A stretch of 64,000 nt of DNA from assembly GCA_048268485.1 (NCBI GenBank), contig JBLWVL010000006.1, positions 62,001 through 126,000 on the forward strand, written 5' to 3'. The translations under genes were made by a program, and so were the position numbers. The notes beneath the pieces are model-generated. The model worked only from the letters and a program-made list of their open reading frames with translations, was not told where the DNA came from and did not search any database. Positions 62,982 through 64,000 of this stretch are shown in pieces (the first letter of the stretch is position 1; every line of letters starts with the position of its first letter). Origin of the DNA: Oceanospirillum sp048268485 (GTDB lineage Bacteria > Pseudomonadota > Gammaproteobacteria > Pseudomonadales > Halomonadaceae).

Positions 62982-63008
62982 TAAAAAGCCCCTGCAAAAT
63001 GCAGAGGC
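62982..63008 (-). terminator. Intrinsic terminator between fmt and rsmB
   Basis: On the minus strand, GCCTCTGCA pairs with TGCAGGGGC (9 bp, one G-U, loop TTT) and is followed by five T. It lies 36 bases after fmt and only 21 bases before the rsmB ATG, so it may act as an attenuator for rsmB. Confidence 0.85.
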
Positions 63009-63044
63009 CGGATTATTCAACCAACTCAGTAAAACCTATTCAGA

Positions 63045-64000
63045 TTATTGACCTAAACAGGTTTCACCAGCCATAAACAGGCTTTTACCTGAGTTTAAGA
63101 TATCCACAACCGAAAGTGCTTTCTTACCCGGCAGCTGGAGGTTATTGATACACAGAATTCCTTCGCCACAGGCGATACGTAGGCCCATTTTATCGGCACT
63201 GATGACGGTGCCCGGAGCCAGATCACTGTTCCCGGTTTCAGGTGTAGCCTGCCAGATACGAAGGGTCTGGCCATCCAGTGTCGTCCAGGACACAGGCCAT
63301 GGGTTAAAGGCACGAATGCAGCGATCAATAAAAACAGCATCTTTCGACCAGTCGATTTCCGCTTCGGCTTTGCTCAGCTTCTCTGCATAATTCGCCAGCT
63401 TATCATCCTGTATTTCCGGTGTGAGAGTACCTTCAGCCAGGGCATCAACTGCTTCTTTCAGTACTTCACCACCCTGAGCCGCCAGTTTGTCATGCAGAGT
63501 CTGAGATGTTTCATCCGCTGCGATATCAAGATGGGTTTTTAGCAGCATAGGGCCGGTGTCCAGGCCTGCCTCCATCTGCATAATGGTCACGCCGGTTTCT
63601 TTATCACCCTGCCAGATAGCGCGTTGAATCGGAGCAGCACCGCGCCAGCGCGGCAGCAGGGAACCGTGCACATTAATACAACCCAAACGAGGGGTATCCA
63701 GTACTACCTGAGGCAGAATCAGACCATAAGCCACCACAACCATCAGGTCGGCATTGTGACTGGCCAGAACCTGTTGGGCTTCTTCATCCCGCAAAGAAAC
63801 CGGCTGATGAACCGGAATGCCATGCTCCAGCGCCAGTGCTTTAACCGGAGTCGGTGCCAGTTTGCGGCCTCGACCCGCCGGGCGATCTGGTTGGCTATAA
63901 ACCGCCACAACCTCATGACGGGTTTCCAGCAGTGCCGCCAGGGAATGCACTGCAAACTCAGGGGTTCCGGCAAAAATAATACGCAGGGAATCGGATGACA
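63045..64000 (-). CDS. fmt: Methionyl-tRNA formyltransferase Fmt (start cut by one base)
   Basis: The enzyme formylates initiator Met-tRNA. It shows LRIIFAGTPEFA at the N-terminus, QPDRPAGRGRKL, the catalytic region VVVAYGLILP with INVHGSLLPRWRGAAPI, and a C-terminal OB-like domain (CIRAFNPWPVSW). The last two bases of the window, read on the minus strand, are TG followed by codons for SSDSLRII, so only the A of the ATG lies outside. The full protein would be 318 aa, close to E. coli (315). def is expected just beyond the edge. Confidence 0.96.
   Translation of the reverse strand, partial: SSDSLRIIFAGTPEFAVHSLAALLETRHEVVAVYSQPDRPAGRGRKLAPTPVKALALEHGIPVHQPVSLRDEEAQQVLASHNADLMVVVAYGLILPQVVLDTPRLGCINVHGSLLPRWRGAAPIQRAIWQGDKETGVTIMQMEAGLDTGPMLLKTHLDIAADETSQTLHDKLAAQGGEVLKEAVDALAEGTLTPEIQDDKLANYAEKLSKAEAEIDWSKDAVFIDRCIRAFNPWPVSWTTLDGQTLRIWQATPETGNSDLAPGTVISADKMGLRIACGEGILCINNLQLPGKKALSVVDILNSGKSLFMAGETCLGQ

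Noticed and set aside
1..64000. CRISPR arrays, insertion sequences, prophage, tRNA or rRNA genes
   Set aside because: No spaced direct repeats of the right kind, transposase-like frames, integrase or phage genes, or cloverleaf sequences were seen. The gaps are short and explained by promoters, terminators or origin elements.

Overview
The window is a chromosomal core segment of a Gram-negative gammaproteobacterium. The gene order around the origin (atp operon, parB-parA, rsmG-mnmG, then mnmE-yidC-rnpA-rpmH, oriC, dnaA-dnaN-recF-gyrB) is the arrangement seen in Pseudomonas-like and Oceanospirillales-like genomes. The moderate G+C content, HexR, KdkA/OpsX-type lipopolysaccharide genes and a TRAP-type solute-binding lipoprotein fit a marine Oceanospirillales-type bacterium. 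This assignment comes from gene content and remembered synteny, not from a database search.

Layout. 1-9.6 kb: the 3' end of a histidine kinase, most likely phoR, facing a receiver-domain regulator and cysZ, then phoU-pstB-pstA-pstC-pstS on the minus strand with two Pho boxes. 9.8-20.3 kb: a YciA-type thioesterase, an orphan Tat/lipoprotein TRAP binding protein, uvrD, a membrane PAS-PAS-GGDEF-EAL protein, hexR, a 73-aa acidic protein and glmS. 20.4-28.9 kb: glmU and the complete atpIBEFHAGDC operon. 29.1-33.5 kb: parB, parA, rsmG and mnmG. 33.5-38.5 kb: an AT-rich gap with DnaA boxes, a DEAD-box RNA helicase with a hairpin-rich leader, a PF13679-type methyltransferase and an EamA exporter, all lying between mnmG and mnmE. 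38.5-42.5 kb: mnmE, yidC, rnpA and rpmH. 42.5-43.1 kb: the probable oriC with six consensus DnaA boxes. 43.1-49.6 kb: dnaA, dnaN, recF and gyrB. 49.7-58.6 kb: gmhB, glyS, glyQ, a degenerate PAP2 protein, kdkA, opsX, waaA and an LpxL-family acyltransferase. 58.7-64 kb: trkH, trkA, rsmB and fmt, the last missing only the first base of its start codon at the window edge.

How it works together. Nearly every gene left of oriC reads leftward, and dnaA to gyrB read rightward, so transcription follows the inferred replication forks. ParA and ParB are paired with three parS-like sites, one in the methyltransferase gene and two in recF. The Pho regulon section appears to have two Pho-box promoters separated by a terminator, one for pstS and one for pstC-pstA-pstB-phoU. 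gmhB, kdkA, opsX, waaA and the acyltransferase form a Kdo/heptose inner-core and lipid A group.

I found no CRISPR array, insertion sequence, prophage, tRNA or rRNA, and no clear new multi-gene system. The less ordinary signals are regulatory: a predicted near-leaderless pstC transcript, a second DnaA-box cluster upstream of mnmG, a hairpin array upstream of deaD, and head-to-head overlapping starts of kdkA and opsX.
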